A DNA stretch of 64,000 nucleotides, from positions 27,044,270 to 27,108,269 of the forward strand of contig NC_049903.1 in NCBI RefSeq assembly GCF_001411555.2. Direction: 5' to 3'. Under the pieces are notes generated by a model, which saw only the letters and a program-made list of their open reading frames with translations, was not told the DNA's origin and did no database searches. The position numbers and the translations under genes are program-made. Every line of letters begins with the position of its first letter. Positions within the stretch are counted from its first letter, which is position 1. Of this stretch, positions 36,723 to 48,588 are shown piece after piece. The DNA is from Juglans regia. Its lineage: Eukaryota > Streptophyta > Magnoliopsida > Fagales > Juglandaceae.

Positions 36723-37762
36723 GAATGCTATGCAAATATCGAGAGGAGGCAATTATGTAATAGAAAAGTTGGCAAGAGCAGCATCAGGAATGGATGAGTC
36801 CACCCTATCGTGGGAAGTGGAGAAGAGAGTAATTGAGGTTAGGGGTGTAAATTCAAACCGGAAAACTGAAAAACCGGACCAGACCGGACTGAACCGGACC
36901 GGTTTTACCGGTTTTGAACCGGTCCGGTCCGGAACCGATTTTTAAAACGTAAAAACCGGCCGGTTCCGGGATTTTTTGGACCGGACCGGACCGGTTGATT
37001 AAAAAAAATAAAAAATAATATTTTTATATATAAGTTTTATACAAAATATTTTATATATATTAAATATTAATATATATAAGTTTTATATATAATGTATAAT
37101 TATAAATTTTTATGTGAAATTTTATATATAACATATATATTCATATATGAAATAATTTCTTATTATAATTTATAAATTATTACATAAAATGTTAATGCTA
37201 AATCACTAAAAGTTTATAACTAATACTAATATATAACTTATAACTATACCAATAGTCTAATATTAATACTATTATATAGTCTAATATATTAATAAAAGTA
37301 TAAAACAGTTTTTTTTAAATCAAATTTTTTTTTTTTTTATAAACAAATTTTTAATGACAAATTGTGAAATTTACATTTTAAAAAAATCGAAAAACCGAAC
37401 CGGACCGGACCGGAAACCAGTAAAATCGAAAGTACCGGTTTAAGAGGGTAACCGGTGCATAATCGGTTTTGAAAAATACAAAACCGGTACATACCGGTTC
37501 GGTCCTAGATTTTATCTAAAATCGGACCGGACCGGACCGGACCGGTTACACCCCTAATTGAGGTCTTGTCAATTGGGGAGGAGGTTAATGGAGTGGATCT
37601 CAAAGAGTCTGATTGGGCTAGGGAGATAGAGAAGTACATGGATATAGGGGAACTCCAAGTTGAAAAAGAAGAGGCAAGGAAAGTCAGAAGGAGGGCGGCA
37701 CGATTCACTAAGTTGGATAGGATACTCTATAGATGGGGCTTTGCCGCCTCAATACTAAGATG
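36723..37762 (+). pseudogene. Post-RNase H linker of gypsy element A (split by hAT)
   Basis: Right after the protease the frame reads VIEKLARAASGMDESTLSW, a stretch that normally lies just after RNase H in Tat polyproteins. So RT and RNase H are missing between about 36722 and 36760. The linker is interrupted by a hAT insertion and resumes at 37557 with LSIGEEVNGVDLKESDWARE, then KVRRRAARFTKLDRILYRWG and ILRC. There it is cut at about 37760 by the giant-LTR element. Integrase follows at 46690. Confidence 0.78.
36840..37556. mobile_element. Non-autonomous hAT element (717 bp), CCGGACCGG repeats
   Basis: Perfect terminal inverted repeat TAGGGGTGTAA...TTACACCCCTA and perfect 8-bp target duplication ATTGAGGT (36832-36839 and 37557-37564). 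Both ends carry clusters of ACCGGACCGG/CCGGTCCGGT words (36860-36990 and 37390-37545) around an AT-rich core. It sits inside the gypsy linker frame, so it is younger than that element. No transposase. Confidence 0.93.
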
Positions 37763-40700
37763 TGTAGCAGCTCGCTAGAAATTCACTGGTGGAATTTCTA
37801 TTGACTTTAGGAACCTCATGAAAATCCCATAAGTTTTTTACGAATCGACCAATCGCACAGGTTTTAGTTTGTCAACATAGTTAGTGTTATCACTCACTAT
37901 GATACTAGAAATATAAATTTAATTATTTAAGATAGTTAGAAGTGTCAGAATACGTTATGGTCTACACCATTAGACTCAGTTGATTATGTAGGATGTTATG
38001 GCGCAATAACTCATTCTCATAATTCCGAATGAAACGCCTGTTCAAAATTGTTAAATTATTTTTAGGGGCACTTCCGAGTTGAATTTTGGTAAACGATTTT
38101 CACTATAAGTTAATATGAATATTTAAGATTTTCAATACTAAGTTTATTATGCGTTTTTTGGAGTGAATAATAACCTCAATAAGCGCACCCAGTGCAGTAT
38201 TTTCAAAATCACAGTGTGGAATGTCCAAATTAGGTTAGAGAAGTTTCATTTGGATACTTGGCAATATCTTAGCCACACATAGTAAATAGTATTAGACACT
38301 TGGCACCATGAGGAACCATTAAATGGATTTGCGAACGAAATCAAGATGTAAGATCATGCCACCTAAGCAAAACTTTCTTTCATCTGATCAACCAAATTGT
38401 GCCAGACTAAAGAGGGTTTCAACCCTAGCAAAATCCTAAATGGTTGAAATCTAATTGAAACCTCAAAAACTTAGTTGAAACCGAAACCCTAAACGGTTTC
38501 CCAATTCCTAAAGTTGGCCTCTAAACCCTTTTTAACCCGATTTTTAGTATTGTGTTTAATCACTTGATTAAATCGCTTCCATATGCTATTAATTAATCAA
38601 ATCCTTGTTATGACATCATTATCCAACATTTTAAACCTTGCAATTTTGACTGGGCCAAGAAAAATTTGATTTTGGCTTGATAGCATCCCGAACTCTACCC
38701 AAACCCCATTTAAATCCCAAATTGAAGCCCACTTGGTTGAGGCCCACCAAGACCCACGAATTTTGCCACCTTGGCAAAGTTTCTTGAAGAAGTTTCCTCC
38801 CCCACATGGTAGATCATCCACTGCCCTTGGCTGCATCCAATAGTGTCTCAATGTGAAGGAAAAATCCACCTCATCAACCTCCATATCTCATAACTACTGC
38901 AGGAAGTCCTTGAATAAGATCAAAACTTGTGATTCAAATGTTTGTTTTTAGTTAAAAAGTTTGGATTTTTTTACTAAAAGGTTTTGGGTTGATGATTAGT
39001 AAGTTCTTGTTGGATGTTTTAAGTATGTTTTTAAACTTAGGATAGGAAGATCTTTGTTGCAAAAATTTACTTTGATCATGAGTTTTGAAATTAGAAGAAA
39101 TGCGACAAAAATCAAGGGGAAAATCCTATGGATGTTTCAGCCATAGTGTGTTTTTCATAGTTGTGATTTGTTTTAAATTTTTCTGAGTTGATATTTGAGT
39201 TTAGGACAAAATTTACATGAAGAATGTAAATTTTGAAAATTTTTGGAGTTAGGATGTGAAATTCTTAAGTTCGAGATAAAATGATTATTTTTTCACATGT
39301 AGAGGGTTAAATGGTAATTTTACATTAAATTAGTTTATTTTCATGCTTCTAATTGTTAGTGATTAAATTTTTAATTTTTAGAATCACTATTTTCTGTTCC
39401 TTGTTTTTCGGATTTTATTATCATAGAACACGACGATCGAAGTAAGTTAACTCTTAACTTACTGTCAGTTTACTGTATATGTATGATGGGTAAGGAAACT
39501 TCAATTTATGTTTGTATGTTGTTATATATGTCATGTCATGTCATGTCATTACATGTTTATCTGTTACACCATCTATTCTGTCACGTATTGTTATAAGTTG
39601 CAAGTATGTCATGTTACATTAATGTCATGTCACGTAATATTCACTATTACATGTTATGCCATGTTATGAAATGTTGTCTATTATATGTTATGTAAAGCTA
39701 CAAAATATTTTCTGTCAAGTACATCATGAATTTCGACTTACGATCATGTACGTCTTCGTAAGTTAAGTTATTGTTCAGTTCATAGTCATTGTTAAATCAT
39801 GGTAACCCCATGAGATAAGAATACGTAATCATAGTAACCTCCTGAGATAAAAATACACTATCATTGTAACCTCATGAGATAAGAATACACAATCATGGTA
39901 ACCCCATGAGATAAGAATATACAATCATGGTAATCTCATGAGATAAGACTACTATATCATGGTGACCCCATGAGACAAGAATATGTTTCAAGTTCATGTT
40001 TATGTCATATTATGTCCAGGTTCATGTTATGTTCAAGTTCACATTTATGTTATGTTTTGCTCAGGTTCATGTTATGTTCAAATTATGTATGTTTACGTTC
40101 ATGATATGTTTCAAGTCCATGTTATGTTTCAAGTCCATGTTATGTTTCAAGTTCACGTTCATGCTATGTTGCTAGTCTATGTTATGTTTTAAGTTCACGT
40201 ACATGTCATGTCACGTCAAGTCAAGTTTCAGTTTCAGTTCAAGTTATGTTATGCTTATTTCTGACTTTGATTATGCATTCATACTTTTACTGTCATTCAT
40301 GCATCATTAACCTGTGTGGAAATTTCCTGTTAACTTGTTGAGATTTGTAATCAAATCTCATCGTGGTAGTCTCAACTATCATTCCCCCCGAATGGTAGGT
40401 GATGTGTCAGGATCAGAGCAGAGAGCAGACATTGGTAGACTGAAGGAGGTTGACTAGATGCCGCAGACGCGTCGTGGAGCTTAAAGCTTCCATAGCTATT
40501 TTTTTTTTAAGTATTCTGGCCTCGTTGTCGAGTTACATGAGTTACTCGACGAACTGGTCCAATAGTGTATTTTGGTAATGTAAATGTAGAGTCTGGTCTC
40601 CCATGTTTTGGGATTACAGTCTTCTGAGACTCGTACTGTAATCGTGAATGTTTATTTTGTTAAGTACGAATGGATTACGCTTCAATTAATTGGGCTACTA

Positions 40701-40881
40701 TAAGTTTGGTACATAGTATTACTAAAAAAAAAAATATCCGCTGCGAATATTGCATAATGCTAGATGTATGTTAGGAACATTACATCTTATATGCCATGAA
40801 CGGGGGCAAGTAACCTTGTGTTGCATGTCCCGACTTCTCAGATGTTCGTCCAATCCCAAGCGGAATCTGGGAGGCGTCACA
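37763..40881 (+). repeat. 5' LTR of element B (3119 bp)
   Basis: Starts TGTAGCAGCTCGCTAG and ends GGGAGGCGTCACA, three bases before the primer site. It contains a tandem array (39795-39990), a long block rich in ATGTTATG and TCATGTCATG words (39530-40250), and the terminal GTCCAATCCCAAGCGGAAT block. Relative to the 3' LTR it lacks about 1 kb, between about 38911 and the matching 44531-45537 segment. Confidence 0.88.
39795..39990 (+). repeat. Tandem array in 5' LTR of B, about 32-bp unit, six copies
   Basis: Units contain CATGGTAACCCCATGAGATA followed by AGAATACACAAT. The array continues into degenerate ATGTTATGTTCAAGTTC repeats. Confidence 0.82.
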
Positions 40882-41034
40882 AGATGGTATCAGAGCAATA
40901 CGTCTCTGGGTTTAAATCCACATGTTCTTAGGAAATGTACTAAATATTAGGCTTGATTTTTTTTTTAAAGTATGAGAGATAGTACGTGGTTGTAACACGT
41001 GTACTCATGTTTTAGGAAGTGACACATGACTCGC

Positions 41035-42110
41035 GGTAGGATTCCTCAGAACCCTGAGGGAGCCACAAATTAGGAGAATTAGAATCTCCCGATGGATAGA
41101 GGATTAGTTGAAGCTGTATGTCTACTGGCTGACATGCTTAGACAACAGCAACAGCAGCAAGCGCACATACCCAGACCTGAAGTCAAGGGTTGTCCATAGG
41201 AGAAGTTCTTGATCCATCGTTATCCAAAATTTTATGGTAATCAAGAGCCACTGAAAGCCGAGAAATAGATTATAAATCTTGAAAGGACATACAAGATTTG
41301 TGGTTGTACTGAGGACCATAAGGTTCTATATGTTGGATACCTATTCCAATGAGAAGATTGAATATGGTGGGATAAGCAAAGACAGCTTCTAGTGAGGGAA
41401 CTAGGAAGTTTGGTTGCACTGTCATGAGAGAGATTTAAGGAAGAGTTCAACAACAGATTCTTCCCAGATTCCGTCAAACAACTGAAGGTGCAGGAGTTTG
41501 CGACTTTAACTCAAGGCAGTTTGACTGTAGAGTAGTACGCCACTAAGCTTATGGCATTAGAAATGTTTGCACCACACTTGATTTCTTCTCAAAGGATGCA
41601 GGCACAGAAGTTTCAAGCAAGACTTCATCCAAGGATCCATAGCCAAGTAGCTTGCCTAACAATAGAGAATTACCAAGAGTTGGTAAACGTGGCAGCGATA
41701 GCAAAGATAGAGCAAAAGGGTTCGATTGCCCTGATCATTTTGGAAAGAAAGAGGACTTCATCATATGCTACTGAAGAATGTTCGAAAAGGAAGAAAATGT
41801 TTATTGGATCAGATTAAGGAAAAGGCATTGAGACTGGGAGCTTAATGCCGATCACTTTTCCACCTTGTGGAGAGTTCGGTGGAGGCAAGTGCAGAATCAC
41901 ATTGGGAACTTGTTTCAGGTGTGACTAGTTGGGTCATATGATCAAAGATTGCCCCAGTGTTGCTTTGAGGAATGAAAGAAATGGGGTTTCTCTCAACAGC
42001 GGCTACAAACCAAAGCCAAGGCAGCACCTGCCCATGAGAGTGCATGCTATCACTTAGAGAGACGCAGATGTTGACGCCTCAGGAACTGTAGAAGCTGGAA
42101 CCGTCACTGG
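41035..42110 (+). pseudogene. Gag of element B with zinc knuckle
   Basis: Read in one frame with stops: RQQQQQQAHIPRPEVKG, then FLIHRYPKFYGNQEPLKAEK, NLERTYKICGCTEDHKVLY, RFKEEFNNRFFPDSVKQLK, FATLTQGSLTVE, then 41551-41817 MALEMFAPHLISSQRMQ. A knuckle CFRCDxLGHMIKDCP (C-x2-C-x4-H-x4-C) lies at about 41917-41957, with a TAG where Q or W is usual. This is a Ty3/gypsy (chromovirus-like) gag. Nearly all stops are TAG or TGA at places where Trp or Gln is expected. No polymerase frame follows. Confidence 0.78.
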
Positions 42111-42119
42111 TATTTTTTC

Positions 42120-42995
42120 TAAGAGCTAAGTATTGTTAAGCTTATATAAGGTTGATTTGATTGCACTGGTTGTATTGTTGCAATATTGTTATTTTGGGGA
42201 ATGTCCAGTCATTGAAATTTGTAACTTGTACGCTATTGATTCAAGTGAGTCCCTGCATTTTAGTGATTGCGGTATTACATGAGAGTTTAGTTCGGAAGCC
42301 GAATTGTAACCCAGGGGATAAGAATAACAATTCTCATTAAGAGTATTATTGTTCATATCAGTGTAGATATAGAATACCTTTTAGCAATTAGAGGAAGGAT
42401 ATTGAAGGTTGATAAATTAGTATTCCGTATATTTGGACTTGTTTTGATTTTGAGCATCTAAAGGAATTTGTGTTCGGAAGAGTAAAGTGTTTGGGAGAGG
42501 CTTTGGCCTTAGTAGGATTCACTTATGATGGTAGTTTTATCTAGCTGCCATTAAGTGTTTTTGGAAAAGCATTGTATTTGTGGAAAACGTAGATCACCAT
42601 TATATTGAAGACTTTTATATGGGTAGTAAATCTTGGTCTTGAGGACTTACGTGAGCAGTAGGAATAGATCATTTCGTTTAAAGTCAGAATAAGAGGCAGC
42701 TCATGATGGATAGAAGAACTATGCCAATCATAAGAGAGAAAGTCTTGAGTTGAGGTTAATAGCTGATCGTTTATCGAGATACCACTTAGGAGGAGGAATG
42801 ATTCATTGTGATTATGAAGGAGTAAGCTAGTCCTAGGCAGATAGAATTCCTTGAGGAAATAGAGAATGTGAATTCAATTGTATATGGATTAAATTCTTCC
42901 AAATTGAACTACGTGAATACTTGAAGTTTTAGATTTAGAGAGTATGCTGGTACAAATTGACCTACTTTGTGGAAGGATTCCAATACAAATTGATA

Positions 42996-43044
<49 letters not shown>

Positions 43045-43414
43045 AAGAATGGTATATATATATATATATACACGTTGTGGATAATTCTTTCAATAGTAAG
43101 GAGAATAATGATTTCAATTAAGCAATGATTCAGTATCTTAGAAGGTTAGCCTAGAAGTCATTAAGTTTAGGCAATAACATTTGGGAGTGTTATACCCTTA
43201 TGTTATAGTGGTAGTTATTTTGTGTAATCATGTGATGGTTATAGATAAGAATAATGTTGACTACGAGAGGAAGGCGTTACTCAGAAAGAATGATACCTAC
43301 CCCTTGGGCATGATGAGGTACCTAGTGATGGACAGTAAGTAGGTAAGCAACTTCTTTTTTTAGCGTGTTTTACGTTCGTACTTGCGTCGATTTCAAGGGC
43401 GAAATATTTTTTCT
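42120..43414 (+). other. Internal non-coding region of element B
   Basis: Between gag and the polypurine tract I find no retroviral-type enzyme motif in any frame. It holds a (GA)n run at 43002-43042 followed by a TA run at about 43054-43070. Confidence 0.55.
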
Positions 43415-43426
43415 AGGAGGGGAGGA

Positions 43427-46400
43427 TAAAACAGCCCGCTAGAAATTCATTGGTGAAATTTCTATTGACTTTAGGAACCTCATGAAAATCCCATAAGTTT
43501 TTACAAATCGATCAATCGCACAAGTTTTAGTCTGTCAACATAGTCAGTGTTATCACTTACTGTGGTGCTAGAAATATGAGTTTAATTATTTGAGATAGTT
43601 AGAAGTGTCAGAATGCGTTATGGTCTACACCATTAGAACCAATTGATTATTTAGGATGTTATAGTGCAATAACCCATTTTCATAATTTCGGATGAAACGC
43701 CTATTTGAAATTGTGGAATTATTTTTAGGAACACTTCAGGGTTGAATTTTAATATATGATTTTCACTATAGGTTAATATGAATATTTAGGATTTTTTAGT
43801 ACTAAGTTTATTATGCATTTTTTGGAGTGAATAGCAACCTCGATAAGCGCACCCAAATTAGGTTAGAGAAGTTTCATTTGGACACTTGGTAAGATCTTAA
43901 CCACACATAGTGAATAGTATTAGATATTTGGCACCAAGAAGAACTTTTAGATGGATTTGTGAAGGAAATCAAGGTGTGAGATCATGCCACCTAAGCAAAA
44001 CTTTGTTTCATCTGATCAACCAAATTGTGCCAAACCAAAAAGGGTTTCAATCCTAGTGAAACCCTAAATAGTTGGAATCCAATTAAAAGAACTTAGTTGA
44101 AACTAAAATCCTAAACGGTTTCTCAAATCCTAAAGTTGGTCTCCAAACCCTTTTTAATCTGATTTTTAGCCTTATGTTTAATCACTTGATTAAATCGCTT
44201 CCACATGATATTAATTAATCAAATACTTATTGTGACATCATTATCTAACCTTTTAAACCTTGAAATTTTGATTGGGCCAAGAAAAATTGGATTTGGACTT
44301 GATAGCATCCCAAACCCTAACCAAACCCCATCTAAACTCCAAATTAAAGCCCACTTGGTTGAGGACCACCAAGGCCGACGAATTTGGCCACCTTGGAAAA
44401 AATTCTTGAATAAGTTTCATCCTGTACATGGCAGACCATCCACTGCCCTTGGCTGCACCCGATAGTGCCTTGATGTGAAGGAGAAATCCACCTTATCAAC
44501 CTCCATACCTCACAGCTGCTGCAGGTAGTCCTTGCTCCTCCCTATTCTCCACTTTATGTCACATAACCACCTCCAATCAAAGGTCATTCAAACCCATAAC
44601 TTTCCCCTCTAGAAGACTAAAGTCGTGCAAGACACATTTCACTCTCTTAATCACTTATTCACCCCGTTCTTAGAGGGAAACTCAAAATAGCTCTTTCGGA
44701 CAGATTTCTTGGTCTTTTTACGTGGAGATTTCACTCCCTTGTAAGTATTTTCGCATAATCACTCCTTCATAAAAGTTGTTTTCCTTTGAGTTTAGTTTCC
44801 AATGATATCTTATTATTCTCATTTCATGCTCATTGGATCAGTCAAAAGTATTTTTAACCATGGAAAGGTCATTCTGGACGTGAAACTGGAAAGTATGTTA
44901 TGTTTTGGAGATTTTGACCAAGCTAATGGACATATCTTGTTTCAAAAATTTAATGGAGTGTTTTTAGCATGTTTTTATGAATTTTCATTGAGGTTTTATT
45001 GCATGAATAAAGTTTTTGATGATAAATTTCCCTAGATCTTGGAACTTGAAAACTGGAAGTGGAAAAACATTTTTTGTTTTGAAAACGTTTGAATATTTCA
45101 TGGTTTAATCTCACTCCAAAGGCTTTGATATTTTTATGTGATGAAACTAAGCCTCTTATATACATGTTAGGATGTTATTTTGAAGATATTTAGTATTAGT
45201 TTTAAAGTTATGAGTTTTCTATGTAAGAGGATTTCAGTTAGGCTTAAGATTTAATGTTTTGGGTTAGATCCATGTTTTATTGAGTTTTAGCCAGGTAATT
45301 TTAAGTTTTATTTTTGGATCTTCTTTAGGACACATCTTTAAGCCATGGATCAAGAGATTAATCAAAGTTAGTTGAGAGAAAAGTTATTATTTTGGACTAA
45401 GTGTAAAACCAAAAACTCCAAGTGTTATTTTGTGATTTTGGTGACTTTTGTTTGATCATTTAAAGCATGGTTGATCTTAGAATGATATTATGATTATGTT
45501 AGAAGTAAGATTTGATATTTTAGAATTCTTGGAGGTGTTTTGAATAAGATCAAAACTTGTGATTCAAAGGTTTATTTTTAGTTAAAAAGTTTGAACCATT
45601 TTACTAAAAAGTTTTGGGCTGATGATTAGTAATTTCTTGTTGGATGTTTTAAGTAAGTTTTTAAACTTAGGATAGAAGGATATTTATTGTAAAAATTTAA
45701 TTTGATCATGAGTTTTGAAATTAGAAGAAGTGCGACAAAAATCAAAGGGAAAATCCTATAGATGTTTCGGCCATAGTGTGTTTTCCATAGTTGTGATTTG
45801 TTTTAAATTTTTCTGAGTTGATATTTGAGTTTAAGACAAAATTTACATGAGGAATGTAATTTTTGAAAAATTTTGGAGTTAGGATGTGAAATCCTTAAAT
45901 TTGGGATAAAATGGTCATTTTTCCACAGGTAAAGGGTTAAATAGTAATTTTATTCTAAGTTAGCTTGTTTTCGTGCTTTTAATTGTTAGTGATTAAATGT
46001 CTAATTTTTAAAATCACTATTTTTGTTTCCTCGTGTTTTGCGCTTTATTCTCATAGAACGCAACGACCAAGGTAAGTTAGCTTTTAATTACTATCAGTTT
46101 ACTATGTATGAATGATGGGTAAGGAAACTACAATTTATGTTCATATGTTGTTATATATGCCATGCCATGTCATGTCATTACATGTTTATATGTTACACTA
46201 TCTATTATGTCACGTATTACCATAAGTTGCAAGTATGTCATGTTACGTTACGCCATATGTTACATGTATGCCATGTCACATGATGTTTACTATTACCTGT
46301 ATGCCAAGTCAAGTAATATTCACTATTACATATTATGTCATGTTATGAAATATTGTCTGTCACATGTTATGTCAAGATACAAAATATTTTCTGTCAAGTA

Positions 46401-46689
46401 TGCCATGTCTTTTGACTTACGTTTATGTATGTCTTCGTACAATTAAGTTATTGTTCAGTTCATGGTTATTGTTGAATCATAGTAACCGCATGAGATAAGA
46501 ATACACAATCTTGGTAACCTTGTAAGATAAGAATACGCTATCTTGGTAACCCCATGAGATAAAAATAAGCAATCATGGTAACCCCATGAGATAAGACTAC
46601 TCTATCATGGTGATCCCATGAGACAAGAATATGTTTCAAGTTCATGTTTATGTCATGTTATGTCCAAGTTCATGTTATGTTTAAGTTCA
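43427..46689 (+). repeat. 3' LTR of element B (truncated)
   Basis: Starts TAAAACAGCCCGCTAG after the polypurine tract and follows the 5' LTR closely, for example TAGGAACCTCATGAAAATCC. It carries an extra segment of about 1 kb (about 44531-45537) absent from the 5' LTR, and stops at 46689 within the ATGTTATG-rich region, where integrase sequence of element A resumes. Confidence 0.88.
46473..46640 (+). repeat. Tandem array in 3' LTR of B, about five copies
   Basis: Same unit as the 5' LTR array, with the core GGTAACCCCATGAGATAA. Copy number and point differences vary between the two LTRs. Confidence 0.8.
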
Positions 46690-47580
46690 CGAAAGGGTTT
46701 GTAGGAATCACTCTTAAGGAGTATGTAGGAATCACCCCAAGAAGCCCAATATGTCCTAGCAAAAATTCACGAAGGAGTATGTAGGAATCACTATTGAGGA
46801 AAAACTTAACTATAAAAGTCATAAGGGCAGGATACTAATGGCTTAATGCCCTCAAGGACGCCAACGAATTTGTAAGAAAATGCTTTAAGTGCCAAGTGTT
46901 TGCTCCTAAGCCACATTGCCCTCCAAAAGAATAAACCCCCGTTACCGCCCCATCACCATTTGCCCAATGGGGAATTGACTTAGTAGGCCTTTCTTGCCAG
47001 GGCAGAGAGGAGTGAAGTTCATAATTGTCATCATAGATTTTTTCACAAAATGGGCGGAGGTGGAACCCTTAGCGACCATCACCGTGAGAGGCATCACAAG
47101 GTTTCTATGGAAGAATGTCATCTGCCAATCTAGAATCCCTGGAAGCATCATCTCAAACAATGGGAAGTTGTTTGACTCGGAGCACCATCGGGAGTGGTGT
47201 GTAGAGTTGAGGATTCAGGTCAAGTACTCATCCCCGGGACAACCTCAAGCTAATGGGCAAGCGGAGGCCACGAACAAAGCCTTACTAGGGATATTGAAGA
47301 AAAAGCTCATGGACAAAAAAGGAGAATGGGTGTAAGAGCTTCTAGGGGTGTTGTGGGCATACATAACTGCAGTGAATACCCCAACTGGAGAAACCCCATT
47401 CACTTTGGGGTATGGGAGTGAGGCAGTGTCCCTTGTAGAGGTTGGGTTGCCCACCTATCACACTCGTTACTTCAACCCCCCCCCCCTCTCCAAGAACGAC
47501 AAGGCTCTTGAAGAGCACCTCGACCTCTTGGACAAAGAAAGGGAAGAAGCAGAGGTCCAAATAGTGTAGAAGTGATGGTT
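46690..47580 (+). pseudogene. Integrase of gypsy element A
   Basis: Begins with scrambled, partly duplicated copies of the zinc-finger start (KEYVGIT-like words at 46690-46790), then ANEFVRKCFKCQVFAPKPHC and FAQWGIDLVGLS. The core at 46994-47335 has IIVIIDFFTKWAEVEP (first Asp), GSIISNNGKLFD (second Asp is Asn) and GQPQANGQAEATNKALL (Glu intact). The C-terminus at 47348-47569 has PTGETPFTLGYGSEAV and PTYHTRYFNPPP. A stop at 47334 separates core and C-terminus. Orientation and family match gag and protease at 35-37.7 kb, so it is the same element continued beyond insertion B. Confidence 0.85.
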
Positions 47581-48245
47581 GCACCGTTACCACCAAAGTT
47601 CAAGGTCCCCCATATGGAATGAGTCCAAAGACCCTATCGAGCACCTAGAAACCTTCAAAGCTCATATGACCCAAGGAGATTGCCTGTAGAGCCTTCCTGC
47701 TGACCTTAAAGAGAGTTGCAAGGGGATGGTTCAAGTCGCTGACACCCAATTTGATTGACACCTTCGGAGAGCTGGCTCACTTATTCCTCACATAGTTTAT
47801 GGCCAGCAGAAGGAGGAGACGCCCACCCGCCTACCTCCTAACTGTCAAGCAGAATGAAGATGAAAGCCTGAATGCATACCTGGACAAGTTCAACAAAGAG
47901 CGTATGACGACAGACAACCAAAAACTCACACTGGCAGCTCTCCTGGGAGGCATATGGCCCCAAAACCCATTCATGGCAAAGCTCGCAAGAAAACCCCCCA
48001 CCACGCTACGGGAGTTCATGGACAAAGCGAAGAGCTTCATCAATCTTGAGGACACACTAAGGGCCTTGACTGCCCCGAGGAAATTTGAGTTGGAACAAGT
48101 TGACTGGAAGTCTAACATATCAGACATATCAAGGCCCCAAAAAAGCATAAAAGAGGACAATCGAGGAGAGAAGAGATGAAACTGTCCGGCCTAGGTGCAC
48201 AACATGTACAAGTTAGTCTGGTCGTGCAAGAAGGGGACAAACTAA
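47566..48245 (+). pseudogene. Second gypsy gag fragment fused to integrase end
   Basis: The sequence AGAAGTGATGGTTGCACCGT starting at about 47571 matches 35404-35430 of the first gag, then MASRRRRRPPAYLLTVKQNE, TTDNQKLTLAALLGGIW and KPPTTLREFMDKAKSFIN (47799-48179) follow the same order as in 35763-36044. It joins directly to the integrase tail at a shared ATAGTG, so the order is integrase then gag: a rearranged or head-to-tail copy. Several stops and shifts. Confidence 0.8.
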
Positions 48246-48588
48246 GGCTACGTTTGGAATATGGAAGCAGCTGAGCTCATCTGAGTTGAATTTAAATTTA
48301 AGTTTAGCCCAACATCCAAACAGAAAACTCCCAAATCACTAAACATCACTCAACTCAAGACCTCTTTACACATGGTACCAACAACGTTTTTCAACTCAAC
48401 ATCTCTTTACAAGAGAAACTCATAACCTTTTTCAACTTCTCATAAATACAACTAAACTCATCTTAACATCCAAACACATCTAAACTCATCTTTGGTGCAC
48501 TCCACAAAATTCACTACATCATCTCAACTCACTACTTTTCATAAAGAACTCAACTCATCTTAGCTCAGCTAAACATCCAAACGCAACC
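48246..48588. mobile_element. Harbinger/Tourist-like MITE (343 bp), TAA duplication
   Basis: Ends GGCTACGTTTGGAA and ATCCAAACGCAACC are inverted, flanked by TAA on both sides (48243-48245 and 48589-48591), the Harbinger target. The interior has repeated inverted CAACTCATCT/GAGTTGA words. Inserted in the gypsy gag tail. Confidence 0.78.

Larger units (their letters stand above)
37763..46689 (+). mobile_element. Gag-only LTR retrotransposon B with giant LTRs
   Basis: An 8.9-kb insertion into gypsy element A. LTR (37763-40881), primer site TGGTATCAGAGC (40885-40896), gag, about 1.3 kb without recognisable coding, polypurine tract AGGAGGGGAGGA (43415-43426), then a second LTR from 43427 that breaks off at 46689. 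The internal region is only 2.5 kb and has no protease, RT or integrase, so this copy is non-autonomous (TR-GAG-like) or internally deleted. The 3' LTR lacks its last roughly 0.8 kb, so no target duplication can be checked. Confidence 0.85.
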
